Positions 1-6,142 of a stretch of DNA of 12,398 nucleotides are shown piece by piece; the first letter of the stretch is position 1; each line of letters opens with the position of its first letter. The position numbers were made by a program, and so were the translations under genes. The notes beneath the pieces were generated by a model. That model ran no database searches. It was given only the letters and a program-made list of their open reading frames with translations, and had not been told where the DNA came from. Where the stretch lies: positions 1-12,398 of the forward strand of contig CALBJF010000343.1 of NCBI GenBank assembly GCA_937892665.1, read 5' to 3'. Source of the DNA: an uncultured euryarchaeote. GTDB lineage: Archaea > Thermoplasmatota > Poseidoniia > Poseidoniales > Poseidoniaceae.

Positions 1-1
1 G

Positions 2-955
2 ATTGAATTCTTTACAGGAAATAAACGCGTTTCCAGGTCTGAAATTACAGGCCGAGTTCGTGCATTTTCTTCCAAAAATGAAAAACAATATCTAGGATTA
101 GATAATGGCTCGATCATCCACGTTTCAGATAAGTACGAGTTAACTGGAATACATCAATTTCCTTACGCAATACGATGTCTAGAGTTAACTGAAAAGCACT
201 TACTCGTCGGAACTTGGTTCAATATATATGGTATTGATTTAGCCACGAACGAAATTGATTGGACAATCGAGCACAAAGGATTAGTTGAGCAAATCATTAT
301 CAACAAGAATCAAACAAAAATGCTCTTTTTTGGAGAAGATCAAAACGACTGGACAGAAGCGGAACCTGTTGGAATCTGCAGCATTCCCCAACAACCTGTG
401 GAAGTTGATGACTCCTTCCTACAAGGCTGGTTTGAGAAAGAAGTGGTATTTGCTGAGACAAACCCAGAAGTCGTCTATAGAAACGTAGATGACTTTGAAT
501 CTCTTTTGTCAGAAGGGGAGAGAGAAATGCTTTCAGATTCCGATCGAATTGAAGAATTTGCATTTGATGCTTTATCGGATGCGCTGAATGAAATTAGTCA
601 TTCAATCGAAGACATCGATGAAGAAGAAGGAGATGATTTGTTGAGCATGCTCCATGAATCGAGTGAAGTATTCATACCGCCATCAGCCCATGCAGGTGAC
701 GACCAAACCTATGTCCTTGAACAGGGAGAAGCATCACTCATACTGACTCTTGATGCTTCGAATACAAATGACCCCCAAAGCAACATTGTCCGTTGGTCAT
801 GGCTCGATTCGACTGGAAAGGAGATTGCGACTTCTCAGAAAGTGAAGGTAAGACTTCCAATCGGTACGCATCAATTTGAACTGAGAGTTGAAGCATCAGA
901 TGGTGTCTTAACAACAGATTACGTTCAAATCACAATCCTATCCTCAGACTCATGA
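2..955 (+). CDS. Propeller-like protein with C-terminal PKD/Ig-like domain (5' partial)
   Basis: The reading frame is open from base 2 to a TGA at 953-955, giving at least 317 residues, and the true start lies before the window. The first 110 or so residues alternate short beta-strand motifs with Gly/Asn turns (YLGLDNGSIIHVS, HLLVGTWFNIYGIDL, KMLFFGEDQ), spaced like blades of a WD40 or PQQ-type beta-propeller. A strongly acidic stretch of about 100 residues follows, with many Asp/Glu including DIDEEEGDD near residue 205. Residues about 228-314 look like a PKD/Ig-like beta-sandwich: AHAGDDQTYVLEQGE opening, LDASNTNDPQSNIVRWSW core and VEASDGVLTTDYVQITI closing. PKD domains are usually extracytoplasmic adhesion or scaffold modules, but no membrane segment is visible in this part. 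The role is unknown. The MBL-fold gene starts 22 bases downstream on the same strand and may be co-transcribed. Confidence 0.75.
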   Translation: MEFFTGNKRVSRSEITGRVRAFSSKNEKQYLGLDNGSIIHVSDKYELTGIHQFPYAIRCLELTEKHLLVGTWFNIYGIDLATNEIDWTIEHKGLVEQIIINKNQTKMLFFGEDQNDWTEAEPVGICSIPQQPVEVDDSFLQGWFEKEVVFAETNPEVVYRNVDDFESLLSEGEREMLSDSDRIEEFAFDALSDALNEISHSIEDIDEEEGDDLLSMLHESSEVFIPPSAHAGDDQTYVLEQGEASLILTLDASNTNDPQSNIVRWSWLDSTGKEIATSQKVKVRLPIGTHQFELRVEASDGVLTTDYVQITILSSDS

Positions 956-977
956 AGGTGGAGTTCCTAGCATTGAC

Positions 978-1733
978 ATGAGCGTCCAATCACCACTGGT
1001 TGAGAACTTTCTAGTCGGGCCACTCCAGATGAGATGCTCCGTTGTAACCGATGTACAAACAGGCGATACTGTGATCATCGATGGCGGTGATGAACCTCAA
1101 CGCCTGATTAATTGGATAGAGAATTGTGAAGGCAACGGCCCAAATTGGTCAAACTATTCCAAGGAGGAAACACAAATCCTTCAACGCAATGTTGTTGCTC
1201 TCTTGAATACGCATGCCCATTTTGATCACAGTGGACACATACCCACACTCAAACAACATTACAATGTAGAATGGTATCTTCATCCTGATGATACCTTCCT
1301 GCAAACATTGGCTAAAACAGCAGCGGTTCGATATGGAATCCATCTCCCTGAACCTGCTCTTGCTGATGTTCAGATTCAAGACGATGAACTGTTGAAACTT
1401 GGCTCTATTGAATTTGAAATCCTTCACACACCGGGCCACACGCTCGGAGGATGTTGCCTTCGATTACTAATTGATGATGAAGCTGATCATTTGTTTGTTG
1501 GAGACACCTTATTCGCCGGATCTGTTGGTAGAACCGATTTAGAAAATACTGGAGGAGATTTCAATGTTCTTTCAAACAGTATTCGGACAAAGTTGTGGCC
1601 ATTGAATCCTGAGACGATTGTTCATCCTGGGCATGGGCCTCTAACCACAATCGGTCACGAGAAGAGGACGAACCCATTCGTTGGTGAATCAGCAGGTGAA
1701 GGTGGAACCTTCACATTTGGAAAATATGCTTAA
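978..1733 (+). CDS. Metallo-beta-lactamase-fold hydrolase, glyoxalase II-like
   Basis: A 251-residue protein of the MBL superfamily with the full set of expected di-metal ligands: THAHFDH (His79, His81, Asp83, His84), TPGHT (His154), GDTLF (Asp176) and HPGHG (His219). GSVGRTD (181-187) and the closing TIGHEKRTNPF (224-234) are typical of the glyoxalase II / YcbL-like branch, which hydrolyses thioesters such as S-lactoylglutathione analogues. The natural substrate cannot be told from sequence. There is no signal peptide, so it is probably cytoplasmic. The start is ATG 978; GGTGG at 957-961 is rather far (16 bases) for a ribosome site, so translation may depend on the upstream gene or be weakly led. 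The TAA stop shares bases with the stop of the convergent etfA gene. Family is certain, exact function is not. Confidence 0.9.
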   Translation: MSVQSPLVENFLVGPLQMRCSVVTDVQTGDTVIIDGGDEPQRLINWIENCEGNGPNWSNYSKEETQILQRNVVALLNTHAHFDHSGHIPTLKQHYNVEWYLHPDDTFLQTLAKTAAVRYGIHLPEPALADVQIQDDELLKLGSIEFEILHTPGHTLGGCCLRLLIDDEADHLFVGDTLFAGSVGRTDLENTGGDFNVLSNSIRTKLWPLNPETIVHPGHGPLTTIGHEKRTNPFVGESAGEGGTFTFGKYA

Positions 1734-2662
1734 CCAAGCATTGCTGAAAGTGCTTCTTGGAATACTGGCAACGCCTCTTCCCATGTTGCTACAATTCCAT
1801 AATCTGCGTGCTGGAAGATTGCAGCATCAGCATCTTTGTTGATTGCTACAATATACTTTGAAGAACGCATACCAGCGAGATGTTGAATCGCACCAGAAAT
1901 TCCAACTGCAATGTAGAGATTTGGATTTACTGTCTTACCAGTTTGACCAACTTGCATAGAGTGAGGGATTTCCCCCCATGTGTCAACAGCAGCTCTTGAA
2001 GCGCCAACAGCTGCTCCTATGGTATCTGCAACTGCTTCAAGATGAGCAAAATTTGCAGGTGAACCCATGCCTCTTCCTCCAGAGATAACGATGTTTGCTT
2101 CAGACACATCGAGACGAGTACTTGCTCGTTGCATAACCTCTTGCACAGCAGTTTTGACGTCCCCTGATGCATCGACGATTGATACATCACAGGATCCATC
2201 ATTACCTACTGAATCGAATACATTTGCTCGTACAGTAATCACTGCTTCTCCAGAAACCGAAACTGTTTGATTTGCCTTACCGGAGTAGATTGGAGAAGTT
2301 AGGTTTGTACCATCGATTCGAATGACATCTTGAACTACTGAAATATTTCGTCGCGCTGCAAGACGTGCTGCTACGTCTTTGCTTCGTGTCGTGGCAAGAC
2401 AAAGGACAGTTCCAGAGGGTAGTGCGCTATCAAGAGCACTTGCCCATCCACTGCTGTCGTTTCCATCAAAGACATCTGATTTTACTGCGATGATCTTAGA
2501 AATTCCTGAAAGAGATTGGACGGAGTCCGCAACCGATGCGTCTGTACACGGAACCACAAGTATTGGTTCTCCTCCAAAGGCATGGGCTGCTGTTACGAGT
2601 TCTGCGGTTGAAGGATGGATGCTTCCCTTTGATAATTCTGCTATTACAATCATATTTGTCAT
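1730..2662 (-). CDS. etfA: Electron transfer flavoprotein, alpha subunit
   Basis: A 310-residue ETF alpha subunit, which carries most of the FAD site and, with EtfB, moves electrons from acyl-CoA dehydrogenases to the membrane quinone pool. The N-terminal domain (MIVIAELSKGSIHPSTAEL) is the usual alpha/beta fold. The C-terminal FAD domain is intact: VISGGRGMG (about 192-200), GASRAAVDTWG (220-230), QVGQTGKTVNPNLYIAVGIS (237-256) with GAIQH just after, and AINKD (273-277). ATG 2662 is chosen because GAGGTGA lies 5 bases upstream. An in-frame ATG at 2710 would add 16 residues overlapping etfB and unlike the family, and ATG 2653 is also possible. It follows etfB by 10 bases, clearly one operon. 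Its TAA stop overlaps the stop of the convergent MBL gene by three bases in TTAA. Confidence 0.95.
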   Translation of the reverse strand: MTNMIVIAELSKGSIHPSTAELVTAAHAFGGEPILVVPCTDASVADSVQSLSGISKIIAVKSDVFDGNDSSGWASALDSALPSGTVLCLATTRSKDVAARLAARRNISVVQDVIRIDGTNLTSPIYSGKANQTVSVSGEAVITVRANVFDSVGNDGSCDVSIVDASGDVKTAVQEVMQRASTRLDVSEANIVISGGRGMGSPANFAHLEAVADTIGAAVGASRAAVDTWGEIPHSMQVGQTGKTVNPNLYIAVGISGAIQHLAGMRSSKYIVAINKDADAAIFQHADYGIVATWEEALPVFQEALSAMLG

Positions 2663-2667
2663 ATTAT

Positions 2668-2674
2668 TCACCTC
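2668..2674 (-). promoter_or_regulatory. Ribosome binding site of etfA overlapping the etfB stop
   Basis: GAGGTGA, complementary to the archaeal 16S rRNA 3' end, lies 5 bases before ATG 2662. It overlaps the etfB TGA stop (2673-2675), so the stop and ribosome site form TGAGGTGA. This fixes the etfA start and suggests termination-reinitiation coupling of the two ETF subunits. Confidence 0.75.
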
Positions 2675-3416
2675 ATAGTACATTTGCTTCATCACGAAGA
2701 AGTTGAGCAACTTGCGAAGCGCTGGCTCCGCCTTCGAATGTTTTTCCTGCAGGTTTGGCAGGAGGCATAGAATGGGAAGCGATATTGATTGATGATGATG
2801 GAGCTGAAGCGCTCATGAGTTCCACTTTCGCTTTCTTAGCCATCATAATTCCTTTCACATTCGGCTTTCGGACTTTGAAATCTGCTTTGTCACAGGATAT
2901 GACTGCTGGTAAAGCAACATTGATCTTGGCAACCCCTGATTCTATTGGCATTGATACTACGACAGAATCTGAAAATTCTGCTCCTATAACGTTGGAAGCA
3001 TTTCCCCAGCCGAGTCTTTCAGCGAGTCCAGGTCCTGTGGAACCAGCACCAGTATCAGCTGCGGATTTTCCGCAGTAGACGACAGTAGCGCCCATTCCTT
3101 GAATTGTTTCTGAAAGAATGCTCTGGAGGGCATTGGAATCAAGTTCAGACCAGGATTCATCCCAGACACGTACGATATTATCCACGCCAATTGCCTTTGC
3201 GTCCTTGAGAATCTTCTCAGAGCCTGGTCCACCGACGGTGAGTGCTGTTACCGTGCCATCAGTAGCTTCCTTGTGGCGGATTGCAGTTTCAATTGCAAAC
3301 TCGTCATATGGGCTCATGACCATTTTGACGGATGAGAGATCCACACGGTCTCCTTGGACCACAATTTTAGCATTGGTATCGGGTACTTGCTTCACTAAAA
3401 CTACGATTGTAGGCAT
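2673..3416 (-). CDS. etfB: Electron transfer flavoprotein, beta subunit
   Basis: A 247-residue ETF beta subunit, partner of EtfA, binding AMP and docking the dehydrogenases. Family landmarks are in order: IVVLVKQVPDT (4-14), SPYDEFAIETAI (35-46), the GGPGSEKILKDAKAIGVD stretch (62-79), GKSAADTGAGSTGPGLAERLG (116-136, only partly quoted in the family as GK..D...G..), VISCDKADFKVRKPN (172-186) and KGIMMAKKAKVE (188-199). The C-terminal 50 residues are Ser/Ala/Pro-rich and end in a short helix. The start at ATG 3416 matches the conserved beginning MPTIVVLVKQVPDT. An upstream in-frame ATG at 3449 would add 11 residues; it lies about 25 bp after an AT-rich box, so a leaderless start there cannot be excluded. 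Neither start has a clear ribosome site. First gene of the etfBA operon, divergent from the MCM-N-like gene. Confidence 0.94.
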   Translation of the reverse strand: MPTIVVLVKQVPDTNAKIVVQGDRVDLSSVKMVMSPYDEFAIETAIRHKEATDGTVTALTVGGPGSEKILKDAKAIGVDNIVRVWDESWSELDSNALQSILSETIQGMGATVVYCGKSAADTGAGSTGPGLAERLGWGNASNVIGAEFSDSVVVSMPIESGVAKINVALPAVISCDKADFKVRKPNVKGIMMAKKAKVELMSASAPSSSINIASHSMPPAKPAGKTFEGGASASQVAQLLRDEANVL

Positions 3417-3464
3417 CTGTATCAATTGTCCGAATGAGGCTCGATTCATGAAGATTGGCTTTGC

Positions 3465-3492
3465 GCCGTTTGTAATTTAAGAATATAAATCA
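3465..3492. promoter_or_regulatory. Divergent AT-rich promoter between etfB and the MCM-N-like gene
   Basis: The sequence GAATATAAATC (3481-3491) reads as a TATA box on either strand: AATATAAA forward and TTTATATT reverse. Forward, a start site about 25 bp on would give a leader near 27 bases for the gene at 3539. Reverse, a start near 3460 would serve etfB. A second AT-rich block (reverse TTAAATTA, about 3470-3477) sits 25 bp before ATG 3449. These are visual matches only; no transcript data support them. Confidence 0.4.
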
Positions 3493-3538
3493 AAAGCACG
3501 GAAATCTTTAGAAACCGTCTGTATTAAGGCCAATTTCC

Positions 3539-4369
3539 ATGTCAGATGAACGAGTATTTCCCGGACCATCGCCCGCCCAAGCAGACACACTCAACGCTTG
3601 GAGAGAACTGTTTGAATCCAAACATAGCGAGGACTTTAGATCCCTAAAAGGGACTGATTGTCTTGAGCAGCCAATCTTTCCGTTTGAAGTCGATTACAGA
3701 GATATTGATCGCAACGATGTGCTAAGCCTTTACTTTAATGAAATACCAGAGGAAACGATAGAACTTGCAAATGAAGTTCTTCGCACAATGGTCGCTGAGT
3801 ATGAGGTTAGCGACATTCGATGTATACTCCGTCCCCTCTTCCTCCCACCCGAACGCACAATGAGTATTTCCTCCTTACGAATGAGAAACAGAGGTAAAAT
3901 TGTTAGTTCTGTGGTGAGAGTCAAGGATGTAGGACCTCGCTTAGGCTATCTGCAAGAGGCGCTCTATGTGTGTGTTCGCTGTGAGGCGAGAGATATCGTC
4001 AAACAAAAAATTGCTCGGGAGAGAAAACGTCCTGAAGGACCTTGTCAAGATTGCTTCAATAAAGCGATGGAAACGTTTGAAGGTAAAATCCCATATGGTG
4101 TTTATGAACGCCTGAAATCTTCGATGAAACTCACTGCTGAGGGTTCATTTTACAAAGATATTCAATATTTGTCTGTTTCAGATATCGACGACTCATCTGG
4201 GCAACCAATTTGGGTCGTTATAGACGATGAATATGTAGATACTTACAAGATTGGAGACACTGTGAGAATCAATGGCGTCGTCCAGATAGATCCTGTCCCT
4301 GATAGAAACTTCATGAAAGATACACGACGTATTCTACAAATTCATGCATTCAGTATTGAGAATCTGTGA
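3539..4369 (+). CDS. Stand-alone MCM N-terminal-like zinc/OB-fold protein without ATPase domain
   Basis: A 276-residue protein whose layout follows the N-terminal region of archaeal MCM replicative helicase. A helical part (about 46-90; FPFEVDYRDID, then ELANEVLRTMVAEYE) resembles MCM subdomain A. GKIVSSVVRVKDVGPRL (119-135) matches the start of the OB fold and the allosteric-loop region. A four-Cys zinc site follows (C145-x2-C148, C169-x2-C172). SFYKDIQYLSVSD (203-215) and VIDDEYVDTYKIGDTVRING (227-246) match the closing OB strands, ending in VVQIDPVP. In MCM this region binds DNA and drives ring assembly. The protein stops where the linker to the AAA+ domain would begin, so no Walker motifs are present and it cannot be a helicase by itself. 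The C-terminus is short and clean, so this is not an obvious truncation. Possible roles are a ssDNA-binding protein, an MCM regulator or a diverged paralogue. Stop lies 7 bases from the convergent tyrS stop. Confidence 0.8.
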   Translation: MSDERVFPGPSPAQADTLNAWRELFESKHSEDFRSLKGTDCLEQPIFPFEVDYRDIDRNDVLSLYFNEIPEETIELANEVLRTMVAEYEVSDIRCILRPLFLPPERTMSISSLRMRNRGKIVSSVVRVKDVGPRLGYLQEALYVCVRCEARDIVKQKIARERKRPEGPCQDCFNKAMETFEGKIPYGVYERLKSSMKLTAEGSFYKDIQYLSVSDIDDSSGQPIWVVIDDEYVDTYKIGDTVRINGVVQIDPVPDRNFMKDTRRILQIHAFSIENL

Positions 4370-4376
4370 ACGCCTA

Positions 4377-5519
4377 TCAGGATGTAATGCTTAGCATTGT
4401 CTCGTAAGATTCTGGATGTTCTTCAAAGTGCTGGGCGATTGAAACCAAACCGTTTGCCACGCCTTCCGCAACACCCATTTTCGCATCAAAAGGATGGAGC
4501 GTACCATCTTTCACTGCCTGCTTGAATTGATCAAGATTATCCCAAGTGCTTGGTTCTCCAAATTTAGGATTCGGAGTGACTGTGATTGACCCGAATTCGG
4601 GTAAAACAACATGTTCAGCAAGTTCGTAAACAGGTGAATTATTATCGACAGGATCGAGATAAGCCTTTTTCATTTTCTTTTGGACAAGTTGAAGAGTATC
4701 ATGAAGCAATAAAGCTCCATTGGGATCAGATTTGCTCATCTTGTGATCAAAGGAATCCATTCGAACACCTGATGCCTTCAATGAGGAAAGGATTGGAGTG
4801 TGAAGACAGGTCGCCTTCTTCCAGTTCCATTTTGAGGCCATATCTCTCATGAACATGTGGGCTTTTCGTTGATCCATTCCACCAAGGGCAACATCAATTC
4901 CAAGTTCAAAAATATCTGCAGCCTGCATGGCAGGATAATAGAATTTAGACAAATCATGGTCTGAGGAAGCTTCATCACGCCCCATGATAGTGAATGTTTT
5001 ACGAACCATCGGCAGTGTTGCTCCCTTCGAACATCGAAGTACTCTTGCCCAATAATTACCAGAATCCATGAGCGCACTAGCCCAAACAAATCGAAGTTGT
5101 CCAGGGCCTTCTCCTTCCTCTGGATAATCAAGGAGGGCTCGGAAAGTCTCTTCCATATACACAGCAGTCTTCTGAATATCATCCATCTGACCACCGAATT
5201 TGTCATTGACCCATGCATGCCAATCTGCGAGGAAAACCAAGACATTTGCTTTTGCCTCAAGCATCCGTTTTAGTTGCAGTGAAAGGACCTTCCAGCCAAT
5301 ATGGGCTTTGCCACTTGGTTCGAAACCAACGTAGCATCGAATTACACCATCGCCAGACATTGAGGTCTCATCAGCCAGACAGTCGACAAGGTGGTTAATG
5401 CCAACACATTCTTCAACATCTGAAACCATTAGACAAAGACGCTTACGCTGTTCTTCGTTTAGTTCCTTAATACGTTCATATCTTTCCTCGAAGGGAGATA
5501 GGAGCGTATCAACGTCCAT
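4377..5519 (-). CDS. tyrS: Tyrosyl-tRNA synthetase, archaeal type
   Basis: A 380-residue class I synthetase that charges tRNA-Tyr. In numbering from ATG 5519, CYVGFEPSGKAHIGW (62-76) carries the tyrosine-binding Tyr and the first signature; YYPAMQAADI (194-203) and GGMDQRKAHM (213-222) supply the other tyrosine-pocket residues; KMSKSDPNGAL (260-270) is the KMSKS loop. LHPFDAKMGVAEGV near 341-354 is the typical archaeal C-terminal segment. The second His of the HIGH box is Trp (HIGW). Length is toward the long end for archaeal enzymes because of a helical N-terminal extension of about 55 residues. ATG 5519 is chosen over an in-frame GTG at 5525, because GAGGTG (5525-5530) lies 5 bases before the ATG and would overlap the GTG. 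It follows the DUF5611-like gene by 9 bases, an operon. Confidence 0.95.
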   Translation of the reverse strand: MDVDTLLSPFEERYERIKELNEEQRKRLCLMVSDVEECVGINHLVDCLADETSMSGDGVIRCYVGFEPSGKAHIGWKVLSLQLKRMLEAKANVLVFLADWHAWVNDKFGGQMDDIQKTAVYMEETFRALLDYPEEGEGPGQLRFVWASALMDSGNYWARVLRCSKGATLPMVRKTFTIMGRDEASSDHDLSKFYYPAMQAADIFELGIDVALGGMDQRKAHMFMRDMASKWNWKKATCLHTPILSSLKASGVRMDSFDHKMSKSDPNGALLLHDTLQLVQKKMKKAYLDPVDNNSPVYELAEHVVLPEFGSITVTPNPKFGEPSTWDNLDQFKQAVKDGTLHPFDAKMGVAEGVANGLVSIAQHFEEHPESYETMLSITS

Positions 5520-5524
5520 GTCCA

Positions 5525-5530
5525 CACCTC
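5525..5530 (-). promoter_or_regulatory. Ribosome binding site of tyrS overlapping the upstream stop
   Basis: GAGGTG lies 5 bases before ATG 5519. It overlaps the TGA stop (5529-5531) of the upstream gene, forming TGAGGTG, the same arrangement as at the etfB-etfA junction. It decides the ATG 5519 start. Confidence 0.75.
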
Positions 5531-6053
5531 AAACAAGGTCTGTGAGTTTCTTCACTTTGCCTTCCGACGGAGGTGTTCCTGCTGCAATCATCTTTTCGAT
5601 TTCTGCAATCATTGATTCAGCAAGATCAATCGTTTCTTGTGTTACAGTTGAACTCATCTCGATCGATTTACGAATCATCTTAATGCCAGATTTAGCTTTT
5701 GAGTATTTCTTTCCGTCTTCCTTTGCTTTATCACCGCGTTGTTTGGGAGTGTATCCAGTTGCTTCGTCGAGGAAAGATGACCACTTCTTACGACTTTCTA
5801 ACGCTGTTTCACGACCGCCGTCCTGAGATAAAAATGATTCAAGATCAGACCCTTTGAGTTGTACGACGTCAACCATGAGTTTGCCTTGATCTGTATAGGA
5901 ACCTTTGATGGATGAAAGAAGACCGAACGATGCTTCAAATTCACCTTCAGAATTTGCTTGAACATTACCGAAATGTTGTGCTGCTAACTTTGCAAGACCA
6001 GCATTTCCACCAATCGACTTTTCTAAACCACGCTTAACTGCGAATCGCTCCAT
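5529..6053 (-). CDS. Uncharacterised archaeal protein, probably DUF5611/COG4004 family
   Basis: A 174-residue soluble protein of unknown function. The beginning MERFAVKRGLE, the following short alpha/beta pattern (AKLAAQHFGNVQ, ASFGLLSSIKGSY, KLMVDVVQLKG) and WSSFLDEATGYTPKQR (91-106) fit what I recall of the DUF5611/COG4004 archaeal family, whose Thermoplasma member TA0095 has been solved structurally without a known function. That assignment is from memory and not checked. Residues 107-123 are Lys-rich (RGDKAKEDGKKYSKAK) and 124-174 are predicted helical, ending KVKKLTDLV. The basic linker could suit nucleic-acid contact, but this is speculation. It is the first gene of the operon with tyrS, the two being 9 bases apart. 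ATG 6053 is the only good start; no ribosome site is evident, so it may be leaderless, with a weak TATA-like CTTATGAG about 25 bp upstream. Confidence 0.8.
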   Translation of the reverse strand: MERFAVKRGLEKSIGGNAGLAKLAAQHFGNVQANSEGEFEASFGLLSSIKGSYTDQGKLMVDVVQLKGSDLESFLSQDGGRETALESRKKWSSFLDEATGYTPKQRGDKAKEDGKKYSKAKSGIKMIRKSIEMSSTVTQETIDLAESMIAEIEKMIAAGTPPSEGKVKKLTDLV

Positions 6054-6142
6054 GTTAGGCCATCGACAGGTGCCTCATAAGTCTCGCGAAAGAGAAGCCA
6101 CCTCATGCGGGGGGTTTTTTTGTGTTAATCTCTGCGCCAACT
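6054..6142. other. Divergent intergenic region with hairpin and G6T7 tract
   Basis: This 89-base gap separates the DUF5611-like gene and the membrane-anchored propeller gene, which are transcribed away from each other. It contains an imperfect inverted repeat, AGGTG (6068-6072) with CACCT (6099-6103). Nested inside is TCTC (6082-6085) with GAGA (6092-6095) around the loop GCGAAA. CCTCAT occurs twice (6073-6078 and 6101-6106). Directly after comes GCGGGGGG and a run of seven T (ending at 6121). A hairpin followed by a T-run looks like a terminator on the plus strand, yet no plus-strand gene ends here. It could instead be a leader element, a small RNA 3' end or a barrier between divergent units. 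Confidence 0.35.

Noticed and set aside
3118..3480. 120-codon plus-strand frame opposite etfB
   Set aside because: etfB is a strong family match on the other strand; this frame is a shadow with low-complexity Ser/Thr-rich content.
5520..5525. GTG 5525 as the tyrS start
   Set aside because: The GTG overlaps the GAGGTG ribosome site itself; ATG 5519 has ideal 5-base spacing.
5398..5826. 142-codon plus-strand open frame across tyrS and the upstream gene
   Set aside because: It is antisense to two well-supported genes, spans their junction, and its translation has no recognisable domain.
6020..6106. Small minus-strand frame (27 codons) starting at ATG 6106
   Set aside because: It is out of frame with, and overlaps, the DUF5611-like gene start; there is no independent evidence for it.
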